DNA of 64,000 bases from Clostridium sp. (GTDB lineage: Bacteria; Bacillota; Clostridia; TANB77; CAG-508): positions 62,001 through 126,000 of the forward strand of contig JAHAKD010000003.1 of assembly GCA_018371855.1 (NCBI GenBank), written 5' to 3'. Position 1 is the stretch's first letter; the number at the start of each line of letters is the position of its first letter. Positions 19,300 through 30,771 of the stretch are shown here, in pieces. The notes beneath the pieces were generated by a model. It saw nothing but the letters and a program-made list of their open reading frames with translations, ran no database searches and had not been told where the DNA came from. Both the position numbers and the translations under genes were made by a program.

Positions 19300-22200
19300 A
19301 TGAAAAATCTTAACAAAGCAGTAAAATTTAATAAGAAAATTTTATTTATTATTGCATTACTAGTTCTTGTAATTACTACCATAGTAGCTGGCATAGGAAA
19401 TATAGTGAGCAAGAAAGGAATATCTAGTAATGATGCTAGAATGCAATTTGGTGAGATAACTGAAGATGACTATAAGACCGAAAGCGATAATGTAAAATTT
19501 ATGGTTTACTTTTTGCACGACAATAAAAAGGTAAATGGAACAGCAAACAGAATAGGCTATTCAGATACAATGTATTTTGATTTAAAGATAACAGAAGGAA
19601 CATTGGAAAATGCTAAAATTCAGATTGCCTCACATAATTATTATTTAGAAACTAATTTAATGAGTGACTCTGTAATTAGCCAAAATTATGTTTCTAAGAA
19701 TACAAAAGAGATTGATCTTAATAATTTATCTGGAAATATAGATAAAACTTTTGAAGCATCTGTAAAAAGCGGAGATTATGAATTTACAACAAGTATAGCA
19801 GATGCGATTGGAAAAGACATATCAAATTATAACAAAGAAACCACAATAACATTTACAGCTGATTATACAGATACAGCCGGACAGAAGACACAAATTTCAA
19901 AAGAAGTACCACTAACGATTTGTTGGTATGGAGAAGTAAACTGCGATATACCAGAAAAAGTATATGGAAGCGATAATTTAATACAAAAATATAGATTGTC
20001 AGATTCTTTAGATGTTGAAAATAATGAAATGACGATTGAATTTAATGTAGCCACTCAAGAAACAGAAAATGAGGTAATTCTTAATAAATCATATATTGAA
20101 GGAACAATACCTTTAATAAATGATATAGCACCAACAAATGTTATTATAGAAGGGGAAAATATAGAATATACATATGATCAAGATTCCAGAAAATTTACAG
20201 CAAGCCGTACTGCAAATATAGATGGGAATATTGTAACAGAGCAAGCATATAGTGGAATATATGCACAAAGTGAAATAAACTATAGATATAATGAATATAG
20301 AGTAAAAGCTACATATCCAATTGATGCATATCAATTAGATGAGGATGAATATATAAATATAGATATACCAGTAACAGCACATTATGAAGGTGTTAATGGA
20401 GAAAAAAGTAATGATATTACAAAAACTATAAATGTTACTTATTCTAATTTAACTAATGAAGAAACTGGATTTGATGTATCTGTAGGAAGAAATGTATTAT
20501 ATCCAGAAGAAAGACAAGTTGTTTCAAAACATAATGTTTTATTAGGATATGGATATAACAATAGTAATACAAATTTATGGCAAACATATTATACAAAATG
20601 GAACATAGTAACAAATCAAGAAGAAACAGCAAATAATGTAGTATTAACAGATAATGCAGTAGAGGATAAATTTATAAAGAGTGATGGAACAGAGATAGAA
20701 AATAATGGATATATAACAAATAAAGGTATTGCATTTACAAATCCGGTTTCAGCGCTTGGACTAGATGGATGGATTAAAGTGTATGATGATGAAACTGATG
20801 AATTATTACATACTTTTACAGCAGATGATTGGTCAGCGTACGATATGCTAAATCCATATGAATACGGAAAAGATGTAAAATATATAAGAATAGAAACAAG
20901 TGAAGTAAGTGAAAACAGCTTTGTAATTATATATAACATAAAACAAATTAACACTGGAAAAATGGTAGATGCTTTTTCTAAAAACGAAGTAGAAGATATG
21001 AAATATGTTCAAACTAGCTTTAATGGACAAATACTAGTTGATGGAAAAGTAAAATCTCTTGAAACAGATGCTAGAGCAAATTTTGAAGAAGAAATTTCAG
21101 TAGTTAACTTTGATATATCAGAAGGAGATATAGATACACAAAAAAGTAATAATATACAATTAGAAATATCACCTAATATGACACAATATAATACATGTAC
21201 ATGGAGTGACGAACAATATTTAATAAAATTCCCTTCAGACATAATAAATGTGACAATAAATGATGTAACAATAAATAATGCAGATGGTGTTAGTATAAGT
21301 GATTATTATAAATATACTGAAGATGGTAGCATATTTATAAAAATAGAAATGTCTGGTAATGCAAATGCTAATTATCAATTATTATTAGATTGTGCTGTGG
21401 AAACAAATCCAAAAATAAAAAGTAAAAAAGCAGATATAGAATTATATACATATAATAAAGAAAATAATTTATTCTATGAAACAGAAATTTCAAAAGACAT
21501 ATACGATATAAATAATAATACAAATACTGAAGAAAAAATTGGAAAGAAAACAAAAAATATAAATATATTAAGACCAGAAACATTACTTTCAAATGAATCT
21601 ACAACGATTGAGGGAGAAACAATATATAATCCATTAATTGCAATGGTAGAGAATAGCGATAGAACAGCAAAAATTGATATAGAATTACAAAACAATCATA
21701 AAGATGCTATTTCAGATATAAAATTATTAGGAAAAATCCCATATGAAGGTAATACATACCAACAAACAGGAGAAAACTTGGCTTCTACATATACTGCACA
21801 ATTAATTTCTGATGGCATAAATTTACCAGAAGAACTTGCAAAACGTGCAACCATATATTATTCAGAACAAGAAAATGTAACAGATGATCCAACAGATGAG
21901 GCAAGTGGATGGGTACAAAATACAGATGATTATAGTAATGTTAAAAACTTTTTAATATTATTTAATAGTTATCAAATGGAACCTGCAGAAGAATTAAAAA
22001 TATCTTATGATATAAAAATACCAGATGATGCTGCATATAATGAAGTGGCATATTCTACACATACAATATATTATTCAGAACATAATGAAAGTGAAATAGA
22101 AAGAAAAACAGCAGACATAAATAAATTAGGATTTAATATAGCTAGAAGATTTAATTTTGAATTAACAATATATAGTAGACAAGATAATAGTCCTATACAA

Positions 22201-25200
22201 GGAGCTTCATTTAGAATTACTGAAATAGGAAATAGACTAAATAGTATGATTGTAGAGACAAATGCAGAAGGAAAGATAACTATTCCAGATTTGTTGTTAG
22301 AAAAAAATTATACAATTCAAGAAATAGGTGTTCCAGATGAATATATTCTAGATAGTAATGTAATAGAGTTTAGAGCATATGAAGAAAATGGAGAACTAAA
22401 ACTAAATATATTTGGTCAGTTTGAGGAAGAGCCAGAAATAGATCAAGATAATGCACTTGTGTCAGCAACATTATATAATGAAGTTAAATATGACTTAGAT
22501 ATTACTAATTTAAATGATGATTCTAAAGGAGTAGTTTCCACATTTTCATTAGAAGGAAGAGGAGAAACACAAGAAGCAAGAACAGATAAAAATGGAAAAT
22601 TAGTTTTTGAAGGACTATATCCAGACCAAGAATATATTTTAAAACAAACATATTCGAAAGGATATTATATAGAACAAGGAAAAGAAATTAGATTTAAAAT
22701 TTCAAGAGGAGAAAATGGACTAGAAATAAACGAAGACACTTCTGGATTATTGTCAATACAAACAGAAAGTGGAAAAATAAAGCCAACAGTAAAACTTACA
22801 CTAAATAGTGAAAAGATACCAACATATAATTTAAAAGTTGTTTTATATGAAAATGAATCAATAATTCCTCTAGAAAATTCTAATTATACAATTACAGGTG
22901 GAGGAAAAGAAGATGGAGAAAGCTATACAACAGATGCAAAAGGTTCATTTACAGTAAAGGATTTATATGCATATGTAGAAGGAAAAAATGAAAGTGCAGA
23001 ATATACATTAAAGCAAACCAACCCACCAACTGGATATGCTTTAAGCGAAGAAGAGGTTAAATTTAAAGTTACTAAAAACCCAGCTACACAAGAATTAACA
23101 TTAAGTGTAACAGAAGGAACAATCAGAGAAGATTATACAATAGAAAATAACACAGTTACAATTTCATTAGATTCAAGAAAGTTATTTAAAATAACAACTA
23201 TAGATGGAGAAAACACAGAATTATTACCAGGAGTAAAAGTGGTTATAAAAGAATCTGTAATTATAGATAATAAAGAGGTATATCAAGATCCAACAGATGA
23301 ATATGGGAATGTCTTAGGAGAAGAGCAAATAATTAATGGAGAATCTTGTAGAGTATTTACAACAAACGAAAATGGTGAAATAGAAGAACCTCTAAAGGAT
23401 GGTATTTATAAATTAGTAAAAATAGAAGTACCAGAAGGATATGAATTAGAAGAAGATGAAGAAGACAGAACATATTTTGTTGGTATTGGAGAAACAAGAG
23501 GAGTAGAAGTTGAAACTTCTTTTAGAGATCCATTACTAATGGCTAATGAATTTAGTCGTGAACCAGATCAATATTTTGTTGCTGGTAGAGAAGATGGTAA
23601 AGCGATGTATTACCATAATGGAGAAATATCTATAATTAATGACGAAAATCAAATTGAAAAAACTATATCATCAGACCATGTATATCAAATATTAACAAGG
23701 GAAAACGGATTTGATGTATTAACAGATTCTTCAATAATTAGATATAATGATAATCTAGACGTTATAAATACATATAACTTAATTAGTGGCATGAGATATT
23801 TTGATAGAGACGAGGACGGAAGTTATGTTGTAACAGGAAGTTTTGAAGGAAATAAGACTATTTCTGGAGCTAGTACAACTTCTGGAAGCAGTATTAGTAT
23901 AAATTCTATTAAAACAGGAAGCTGGTTCTGGGAAAAGAATACAGTAGATATATTTGTAATGAAAGTAAATTCGTCAGGAAAGGTAGAATCGTTAGTAAAT
24001 ATAGGTGGAACAGGAGAAGATATACCTACATACATAAAAGTAATGGATGATGGAGATTATGTAGTATCTTCACATATGACATCAAGTTCCATAGAAGCAA
24101 GTATGAGTGATACTGGAAGTTCTTTATCTGGAACATTTACAGATAGTTTCTTTATAATGAATAGTGATACTATGAAAGTTTCACAAATTACTTCTGTAAA
24201 GACAAACAGAGGAAATGATGTAGCAACAGGAGGTAACTTACATAGAGCTCTTGAAGGAAAAGATGGAGCAATATATTATACAGGTCAATTAACAGGAAGT
24301 ATTACATTTAGTGCAAGTGAAACTGTTTCAGGAAAGTCTATTACAGTAAGAAGTACAGGATCTTCAGATGCATATATAGTAAAATATAATACTGCTGGTA
24401 AAGTAGTATGGGCAATAAATGTTGGAGGAATAGGTACAGATCATTTATATTCAGCAGAAATTACTACAGATGGTGGAATTTTATTAGGTGGAGATTCTGA
24501 GAATGGAAGAATAACTGTTTCAGGCGATAAAACTTCTAGTGGAATGGATATTTCAACAGAGCCTATATCTGATAATGCCGGTACTTGGAGAGGAATTGCT
24601 ATAAAAGTTGATGACGATGGAAGAGTTGTATGGGCAAATGAATTTGGATATAGTACTGATGAAGGTTGTTATGCCGTTTCTGGATTTACAGAAAATAGTT
24701 ATGCATTGTGTGGCTTTGAGACTCTTGGTATTAGTACACCGGTATTTATTAGAGTAGATGAAGCAGTCAAAAAATCAGAAATTTCTGAGGTAGAAGGAAT
24801 AGAAATTCCATCATTAATTGAAAGATATAATATTACTACATCAGTAAATGGTGTAGGTGGAACTATAACAGGACAAAATGATGAATTAGTTGAAACTGTT
24901 AAATACGGAGAAGATAGTACTAAAGAAATAATGGTTATTCCAAATAAAGGTTACGAAATATTATCTATAATTGTAAATGGCGAAAAAATTAGTTTTACAC
25001 CAGATGAAAATGGAGCAGTAACATTAGAAAAATTTACTAATGTTACTGAAGATATAAATATTATTGCTGAATTTAGTAATAATACTTCAAAAATAATAGT
25101 ACATCATTACTTATTAGAAACAGAAAATACAAAAATAGCAGAAGATGATGTGTTAGTTGGTATTGTAGGAACCGAATACACTACAGGACCTAAAATAGGT

Positions 25201-28200
25201 TTAGTAGGATATAAACTTGCAACAAACGAAAAAGGAGAATATGTAATTACAGGTAATCCTTCTGGAACTTATGGTGAATATGATCAAGAAATAAATTACT
25301 ATTATGTAGAACAAGATGTTAAAGTAACAGTAAACCACTTTATAGAAGGAACAACAACACCATTAAGTCAAACTATTGTGACAGAATACAAAAAAGGTCA
25401 AACATATACAACAGATGTAGCAATTGACATACCAGAAGAATACGAACTTGTTAAAATTCCAAGTAATGCTACAGGTATTATTGATGAATCAGAAATAGTA
25501 GTAACATACTACTATAGATTAAAACCTACATATCAATACAAGATAGAATATTATTTTGACGGGCAGATAGATGATTCTTTAACTGAAACCGGAGAAGCAA
25601 TTGAAGACAAAGTAATAGATTCATATACAGATAAAGTAAAAGATGGATATGTTTTTGAAAAAACAGAAAATTATCCGTTAACAATAAGTACAAATGAAGA
25701 AGAAAATATAATTAAAGTATATTATAAAGCAAGAGAAGATTTGTCATATAAAATAGAATATTACTATGATGGAATTATTGATGACGAAAAAACGATAATT
25801 GTAGAAAATGTAAGATTTGGAACAGTAATTTCGGAATTTACAAATAAGGCTATAGAAGGATATCAATTTGAAAAAACAGAAAATTATCCATTAACTGTTA
25901 GTACAGATAATGAAGCAAATGTAATTAAAGTATATTATACAATTAGAAAAGACCTTTACTATACTGTAAATTACTATGAGCAAGGAACAGAAAATAAACT
26001 TAGTACAAGTAAAGAGGTTGGAGGAAATACATATAATGCTGTAATTACAGAAGAGCCTATAGATATTGAAGGATATAATAAAGTTTCTGACAGAGCACAA
26101 TCAATAGTTATAGGTGTAAATGAAGAAGAAAATGTAATTAATTTCTATTATACAAAGAGAACAGATTTAAGTTATACAGTAAACTATATAGAACAAGGAA
26201 CTAATGAAAAAATAGCTGATAGTAAACAAGTAGACAATCAAACATTTAAAGATTCTGTAACAGAAGAGACTATTGAAATATCTGGATATTATGCTGTAGA
26301 GCCAACAGAACAAACAATAACAATTGAAGTAGAAAATAATATAATTAATTTCTACTATCAAAAAAGAACAGACATTGAATATACTGTAGAATACTATTAT
26401 GATAATAAATTGGATAATGACAAGACAGAAATTTATACAGCAACATTTAAAGACGTAATAGAAGAATATGAAGATAAGAATATTACAGGATATAAATTTG
26501 AAAAAACAGAAAACTTACCATTAACAATATCTGCAGACGAAAAAGATAATGTAATAAAAGTATACTATGTAAAAGACACATTTAAATACAATGTAGAATA
26601 TTATTATGATGGTGAAATAAATGAAGGCGAAACAGAAGAATATACAGCAACATTCCAAGATGAAATAACAGAATATGAAGATAAAAACATCACAGGATAT
26701 AAGTTAGAAAAAACAGAAAATTTACCACTAACGATAACAGAAAATCCAGATAATAATGTAATAAAGGTATATTATATAAAAGATACATTTAACTACACAG
26801 TAGAATACTATTATGATGGTAAAATAAATGATTCCAAAACAGAAAATTTACAAGCAACATTTAAAGATGTAATAGAAAAATATGAAGATAAGAATATTAC
26901 AGGATATAAACTAGAAAAGACAGAAAACTTACCATTAACAATATCTGCAAATGAAAAAGATAATATAATAAAAGTATACTATGCAAAAGATATATTTAAA
27001 TATACTGTACAATATTACTATGATGGTATTTTAAATGAAGAAAATACAGAAGAATATACGGCAACATTCCAAGATAAAATAACAGAGTATGAAGATAAAA
27101 ACATCACTGGATATAAATTAGATAAGACAGAGAACTTACCACTAACAGTTACAGAAAATGCAGAAAATAATATAATAAAGGTATACTATGTAAAAGATCA
27201 ATTTAGCTATACAGTAGAATATTACTATGATAATGTAAAAGATGAAGCATTAACCGAAAATTATACAGCAACATATCAGGATGTAATAGAAAGTTATATA
27301 GATAAAGTAAAAGATGGTTATAGACTTAAAAAAGTGGAAGGAATGCCTCTAACAATAACAGAAAATTCAGATAATAATGTAATTAGAGTATACTATGAAA
27401 GAAAAGATACAAAAGTAATAGTAAAATACTTAGAAAAAGATACAAATAAGGTATTAGATGAAAGTGCAAACTACGAAATACCAGGAAAAGTATTTGATGA
27501 ATATGAAACAGAACAAAAAGAATTTACAGAATATAATTTTGTAGAAGCTACAGACAATACTACAGGGACAATGACAGAAGAACCAATAGAGGTAATATAC
27601 TATTATGTGCTTAAAACACCATATTTAACAGATGAAGAAATAAGCAAAAATGGAACTGTAATGATAGAAAATTTAGATAGTGAAATAACATATAATATTT
27701 CATATAAAGTAAATTTACAAGATTATATGGGACAAGCTCAAATTAAAATGGTCGATACTCTTCCATATGCAATAGATACATCAAAATCATCATTAGATTC
27801 TGGGGAATATAATCCAGAGAATAATACAATAACATGGGTAGAAACAATAGGTGATATATATTCTTATGAAAACAGAAATAATGAGATAGAAATAAATAAA
27901 ACTATAACTGTAGTATATTTAGGATTAGAACAAGAAACTACAAGCATAGAAAACAGAGTAACTGCTAAGATTAAAACACAAACTCCAGAAAAAGAGTTTG
28001 TGGAAAAAGAAGCAACAAGTATAACTACAACTGGATTTACAGTTAATATACCTGTAAGCAAAATCTGGGATGATGAAGGTAATAAATTAGGAAATCGTTC
28101 AAATAGTGTAATCTTTAAAATAACTGGTAGTGATGGAAGTGAATATTCAAAAGAGCTAATAAAACCAGGAACAGCAGGAAGTACTACAATGCAATATGAC

Positions 28201-30495
28201 GAAAACAAATGGAATGATATTTTTGAAAATCTTCCAAAATATGATAGCAATAGAAATGAAATAGTATACACTTTATCAGAAGAAGAAAAAACAGAAGGTG
28301 ACCTAAAATATTATGATACATCTATAAATCAAGATACAAAAGAAGTAACAAATACTGATAAATATGGAAAAGTAACAGTACATTATTACATTCAAAATGT
28401 AGATGGAACAACTACAACAAATAGAGTTCCAAATATAAATGGAACAGAAATATCAGATGTAATAATAGAAGGAAAAGAAGGGGATTCATATACAGTATCT
28501 GAAGCACAAAATGTAAATGATAAATATGAATTAGTAGAAGAAAAGTTACCTCCAAGTGAAGGAATTATACAAAAATATAATGAGGAAGAGCCTCAAGAAG
28601 TAATAGAAGGACATGTAGATGATATATATAATACAAATACAGATTATAGAAGGGAAACTATCTCAAAAGACGGAAAAACATATACATTAGTACAAGATAG
28701 TGGGAATACTGAAGGTCAAATGACTGTATCAGATATAGTTGTAACATATTATTACCTACAACATACAAAAGCAACAGTAAGATATGTTGAAGGAAATCCT
28801 GAAACAGGTGAAATAGTAAAAGACTTAGAAGCATCAAGAACAGAAGAGGGATTGGTAGGCGATGAATTTGTAACAAATGAAAAAGCATTTATAGGATATA
28901 GATTAATAAAGAGCCCAGAAAAAGCAACAATAAAAATGACAAAAGAAGAGCAAATTTTAATTTATTACTATGAACCTGTATATGCAGGTTTAGTAGAAAA
29001 TCATATAGATGATAGGACTGGAAAAGTATTATATACAGAAGTTCATCAAATACAAGTAGGACAAAACTATGAAATATCAAGCAAAGAATTTGAAGGATAT
29101 GACTTAGTAGAAACTAAACTTCCAGAAAACAGTACAGGAATAATGGAAGAAGAATTGGTAACAGTAAATTACTACTATATTAAAAAAGCAGTATTAGAAG
29201 TAAACTATGTAAATGTTTTAACAAAAGAACCACTAACAGAAAAAACTGTGGATAACACAAAACATGAAGGTGATTTATACACAACAGAAGAAAAAGAATT
29301 TATAGGATATGATTTAGTAGAAGTTCCAGCAAATAGCAAAGGAACAATGGAGGTTCGAACTGATGCTGATGGAAATATAGTAAATAATAAAACTGTTGTC
29401 ACATACTATTATGCGCAAAAGGCTCAAGTAGAAGAACATCATATAGATATATTAACAAATGATGAAATAGAAAATCCAACAATACATGATGGACATGTTG
29501 GAGATGAATATAATATATCTTCTAAAGAATTCTTAAGTTATGCATTGGTAATAGTAGATGAAGAAGGGAATAATATGTTACCAGAAAATAACACAGGAAC
29601 AATGACAGAAGAAAAAATAGTTGTAAAATATTACTATAATCAACCAGCAAAGGTAATTGTACACTATGTAGATAGAGAGTCAGGAAAAGAATTAGAAGAA
29701 ACAAATGAAGAAGGTAAATTACAATCTAGTCAAATTGTAATTGAAGGACAAAAATATGATGAATACAATACAAAAGCAAAAGACTTCACATATTACACAT
29801 TAGTAGAAAGACCTTTAGAAGAACAAGGAAAAATGAAGGTGGAAATAACAAAAGATGAAAATGGAAATGATATTCTTGTAAATACAATAGATGTATGCTA
29901 TTATTATGAACCAAAGCCATTTAACATAGCTGTAGATAAACTAATTAGTAAAATAATAGTAAATGGAGAAGAACAAAATATAGGCAATGATAAATTGACA
30001 AGAGTAGAAATCTACAGAAAAAATGTTGATGACACAGATGTAAAAGTAGAATACACAATAAAAGTTAAAAACACTGGAAAAGTAGATGGAATAGCAACAA
30101 TACGAGAAAATATTCCAGAAGGAATGAGCCTTGTAAATAATGATGGAACATGGGAAGAACAAGATGGATACATAGAAAAAGTAATAACAGACATAAAAGC
30201 AGGAGAGACAAAAGAATATAAAATAACTTTAAGTTGGAACAAGGGAAATAACAATCTAGGGGAAAAAGATAATACAGTAGAAATAATAAAAACAGGAAAT
30301 ATACCAGGATTTAAAGAGCAAAATGTGGATGACAATAGTTCAACAGCAAGAGTACTTATAAATGTATCAACAGGTAGTGTACCATGGCCATTGGTAATTG
30401 CTTTAATAGCATTAATAGGCTTAGAAGGAGTAACATTAAGTTATGCAAGAGTCTTAACAAATAAACAAAAGAAAGCAAGAAAAACAAGTAAGTAA
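19300..30495 (+). CDS. Giant modular surface protein (SpaA/Cna-B, beta-propeller-like, about 18 MucBP-like modules)
   Basis: 3731 residues. GGAGAGGG precedes ATG 19300. The N-terminal hydrophobic helix (about 14-35) is a signal or anchor. Order of parts: long DUF11-like region (about 50-940); four SpaA/Cna-B-like modules (about 950-1405); an SBBP/propeller-like region (about 1424-1820, repeats such as AYIVKYNTAGKVVWA); a divergent InlB-B-like module (about 1843-1928); twelve MucBP-like modules (about 1930-2773); a Cna-B module (about 2912-3005, VSKIWDDEGN); six more MucBP-like modules (about 3023-3541); the shared stalk module; a membrane helix (about 3697-3718) and a basic tail. No LPXTG. 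MucBP modules bind mucin or serve as stalks in lactobacilli and Listeria, so host-mucus adhesion is inferred. Gene is bounded by promoter and terminator. Confidence 0.9.
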   Translation: MKNLNKAVKFNKKILFIIALLVLVITTIVAGIGNIVSKKGISSNDARMQFGEITEDDYKTESDNVKFMVYFLHDNKKVNGTANRIGYSDTMYFDLKITEGTLENAKIQIASHNYYLETNLMSDSVISQNYVSKNTKEIDLNNLSGNIDKTFEASVKSGDYEFTTSIADAIGKDISNYNKETTITFTADYTDTAGQKTQISKEVPLTICWYGEVNCDIPEKVYGSDNLIQKYRLSDSLDVENNEMTIEFNVATQETENEVILNKSYIEGTIPLINDIAPTNVIIEGENIEYTYDQDSRKFTASRTANIDGNIVTEQAYSGIYAQSEINYRYNEYRVKATYPIDAYQLDEDEYINIDIPVTAHYEGVNGEKSNDITKTINVTYSNLTNEETGFDVSVGRNVLYPEERQVVSKHNVLLGYGYNNSNTNLWQTYYTKWNIVTNQEETANNVVLTDNAVEDKFIKSDGTEIENNGYITNKGIAFTNPVSALGLDGWIKVYDDETDELLHTFTADDWSAYDMLNPYEYGKDVKYIRIETSEVSENSFVIIYNIKQINTGKMVDAFSKNEVEDMKYVQTSFNGQILVDGKVKSLETDARANFEEEISVVNFDISEGDIDTQKSNNIQLEISPNMTQYNTCTWSDEQYLIKFPSDIINVTINDVTINNADGVSISDYYKYTEDGSIFIKIEMSGNANANYQLLLDCAVETNPKIKSKKADIELYTYNKENNLFYETEISKDIYDINNNTNTEEKIGKKTKNINILRPETLLSNESTTIEGETIYNPLIAMVENSDRTAKIDIELQNNHKDAISDIKLLGKIPYEGNTYQQTGENLASTYTAQLISDGINLPEELAKRATIYYSEQENVTDDPTDEASGWVQNTDDYSNVKNFLILFNSYQMEPAEELKISYDIKIPDDAAYNEVAYSTHTIYYSEHNESEIERKTADINKLGFNIARRFNFELTIYSRQDNSPIQGASFRITEIGNRLNSMIVETNAEGKITIPDLLLEKNYTIQEIGVPDEYILDSNVIEFRAYEENGELKLNIFGQFEEEPEIDQDNALVSATLYNEVKYDLDITNLNDDSKGVVSTFSLEGRGETQEARTDKNGKLVFEGLYPDQEYILKQTYSKGYYIEQGKEIRFKISRGENGLEINEDTSGLLSIQTESGKIKPTVKLTLNSEKIPTYNLKVVLYENESIIPLENSNYTITGGGKEDGESYTTDAKGSFTVKDLYAYVEGKNESAEYTLKQTNPPTGYALSEEEVKFKVTKNPATQELTLSVTEGTIREDYTIENNTVTISLDSRKLFKITTIDGENTELLPGVKVVIKESVIIDNKEVYQDPTDEYGNVLGEEQIINGESCRVFTTNENGEIEEPLKDGIYKLVKIEVPEGYELEEDEEDRTYFVGIGETRGVEVETSFRDPLLMANEFSREPDQYFVAGREDGKAMYYHNGEISIINDENQIEKTISSDHVYQILTRENGFDVLTDSSIIRYNDNLDVINTYNLISGMRYFDRDEDGSYVVTGSFEGNKTISGASTTSGSSISINSIKTGSWFWEKNTVDIFVMKVNSSGKVESLVNIGGTGEDIPTYIKVMDDGDYVVSSHMTSSSIEASMSDTGSSLSGTFTDSFFIMNSDTMKVSQITSVKTNRGNDVATGGNLHRALEGKDGAIYYTGQLTGSITFSASETVSGKSITVRSTGSSDAYIVKYNTAGKVVWAINVGGIGTDHLYSAEITTDGGILLGGDSENGRITVSGDKTSSGMDISTEPISDNAGTWRGIAIKVDDDGRVVWANEFGYSTDEGCYAVSGFTENSYALCGFETLGISTPVFIRVDEAVKKSEISEVEGIEIPSLIERYNITTSVNGVGGTITGQNDELVETVKYGEDSTKEIMVIPNKGYEILSIIVNGEKISFTPDENGAVTLEKFTNVTEDINIIAEFSNNTSKIIVHHYLLETENTKIAEDDVLVGIVGTEYTTGPKIGLVGYKLATNEKGEYVITGNPSGTYGEYDQEINYYYVEQDVKVTVNHFIEGTTTPLSQTIVTEYKKGQTYTTDVAIDIPEEYELVKIPSNATGIIDESEIVVTYYYRLKPTYQYKIEYYFDGQIDDSLTETGEAIEDKVIDSYTDKVKDGYVFEKTENYPLTISTNEEENIIKVYYKAREDLSYKIEYYYDGIIDDEKTIIVENVRFGTVISEFTNKAIEGYQFEKTENYPLTVSTDNEANVIKVYYTIRKDLYYTVNYYEQGTENKLSTSKEVGGNTYNAVITEEPIDIEGYNKVSDRAQSIVIGVNEEENVINFYYTKRTDLSYTVNYIEQGTNEKIADSKQVDNQTFKDSVTEETIEISGYYAVEPTEQTITIEVENNIINFYYQKRTDIEYTVEYYYDNKLDNDKTEIYTATFKDVIEEYEDKNITGYKFEKTENLPLTISADEKDNVIKVYYVKDTFKYNVEYYYDGEINEGETEEYTATFQDEITEYEDKNITGYKLEKTENLPLTITENPDNNVIKVYYIKDTFNYTVEYYYDGKINDSKTENLQATFKDVIEKYEDKNITGYKLEKTENLPLTISANEKDNIIKVYYAKDIFKYTVQYYYDGILNEENTEEYTATFQDKITEYEDKNITGYKLDKTENLPLTVTENAENNIIKVYYVKDQFSYTVEYYYDNVKDEALTENYTATYQDVIESYIDKVKDGYRLKKVEGMPLTITENSDNNVIRVYYERKDTKVIVKYLEKDTNKVLDESANYEIPGKVFDEYETEQKEFTEYNFVEATDNTTGTMTEEPIEVIYYYVLKTPYLTDEEISKNGTVMIENLDSEITYNISYKVNLQDYMGQAQIKMVDTLPYAIDTSKSSLDSGEYNPENNTITWVETIGDIYSYENRNNEIEINKTITVVYLGLEQETTSIENRVTAKIKTQTPEKEFVEKEATSITTTGFTVNIPVSKIWDDEGNKLGNRSNSVIFKITGSDGSEYSKELIKPGTAGSTTMQYDENKWNDIFENLPKYDSNRNEIVYTLSEEEKTEGDLKYYDTSINQDTKEVTNTDKYGKVTVHYYIQNVDGTTTTNRVPNINGTEISDVIIEGKEGDSYTVSEAQNVNDKYELVEEKLPPSEGIIQKYNEEEPQEVIEGHVDDIYNTNTDYRRETISKDGKTYTLVQDSGNTEGQMTVSDIVVTYYYLQHTKATVRYVEGNPETGEIVKDLEASRTEEGLVGDEFVTNEKAFIGYRLIKSPEKATIKMTKEEQILIYYYEPVYAGLVENHIDDRTGKVLYTEVHQIQVGQNYEISSKEFEGYDLVETKLPENSTGIMEEELVTVNYYYIKKAVLEVNYVNVLTKEPLTEKTVDNTKHEGDLYTTEEKEFIGYDLVEVPANSKGTMEVRTDADGNIVNNKTVVTYYYAQKAQVEEHHIDILTNDEIENPTIHDGHVGDEYNISSKEFLSYALVIVDEEGNNMLPENNTGTMTEEKIVVKYYYNQPAKVIVHYVDRESGKELEETNEEGKLQSSQIVIEGQKYDEYNTKAKDFTYYTLVERPLEEQGKMKVEITKDENGNDILVNTIDVCYYYEPKPFNIAVDKLISKIIVNGEEQNIGNDKLTRVEIYRKNVDDTDVKVEYTIKVKNTGKVDGIATIRENIPEGMSLVNNDGTWEEQDGYIEKVITDIKAGETKEYKITLSWNKGNNNLGEKDNTVEIIKTGNIPGFKEQNVDDNSSTARVLINVSTGSVPWPLVIALIALIGLEGVTLSYARVLTNKQKKARKTSK
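26374..27408 (+). repeat. Five tandem 207-bp MucBP-like coding repeats with ABAB order
   Basis: Module starts at 26374, 26581, 26788, 26995 and 27202 are spaced by exactly 207 bases (69 codons). Modules 1 and 3 share codon choices (for example AAGAATATTACAGGATAT) and modules 2 and 4 share others (AAAAACATCAC), so a two-module, 414-bp unit was duplicated. Module 5 is more diverged. Confidence 0.92.
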
Positions 30496-30499
30496 AAGG

Positions 30500-30533
30500 G
30501 AACATCATTCAGAAAAGAGTGATGTTCTTTTTC
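30500..30533 (+). terminator. Terminator of the giant surface protein gene
   Basis: GAACATCA (30500-30507) / TGATGTTC (30520-30527) followed by TTTTTCTTCT, 4 bases after the stop codon. Confidence 0.88.
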
Positions 30534-30693
30534 TTCTATTGATTCAAAAAAATTATAGTTTACCTAAAAAATATAAAAACACCTAAAAATCAATAAAAAC
30601 TAAGAATTAGTACATTTCTAAAATATGTAAAAAAATTAGCAAATACTATAAAAATAAACAACAAAAATTTATAGTAACATAAGAAGTATAAGT

Positions 30694-30722
30694 TTGACAT
30701 TACGAATTTTCAAATATAAGAT
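30694..30722 (+). promoter_or_regulatory. Sigma-A promoter of nrdG
   Basis: TTGACA (30694-30699), 17 bases, TAAGAT (30717-30722). The TTG of the -35 could be read as an early start codon of nrdG, but the promoter position argues against that. Confidence 0.7.
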
Positions 30723-30771
30723 ATCTTTAAACAAAATAACGATACATAAAACCAAAGAAGGACGTGGGATT

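Noticed and set aside
25087..29920. CRISPR-like array
   Set aside because: The repeats are whole in-frame protein modules of 207 bp, not short repeats with spacers. I saw no CRISPR array or cas gene in the window.
30694..30771. TTG start giving nrdG 26 extra residues
   Set aside because: The TTG is the first part of a TTGACA -35 box, and ATG 30772 has a proper ribosome binding site and the normal family start.
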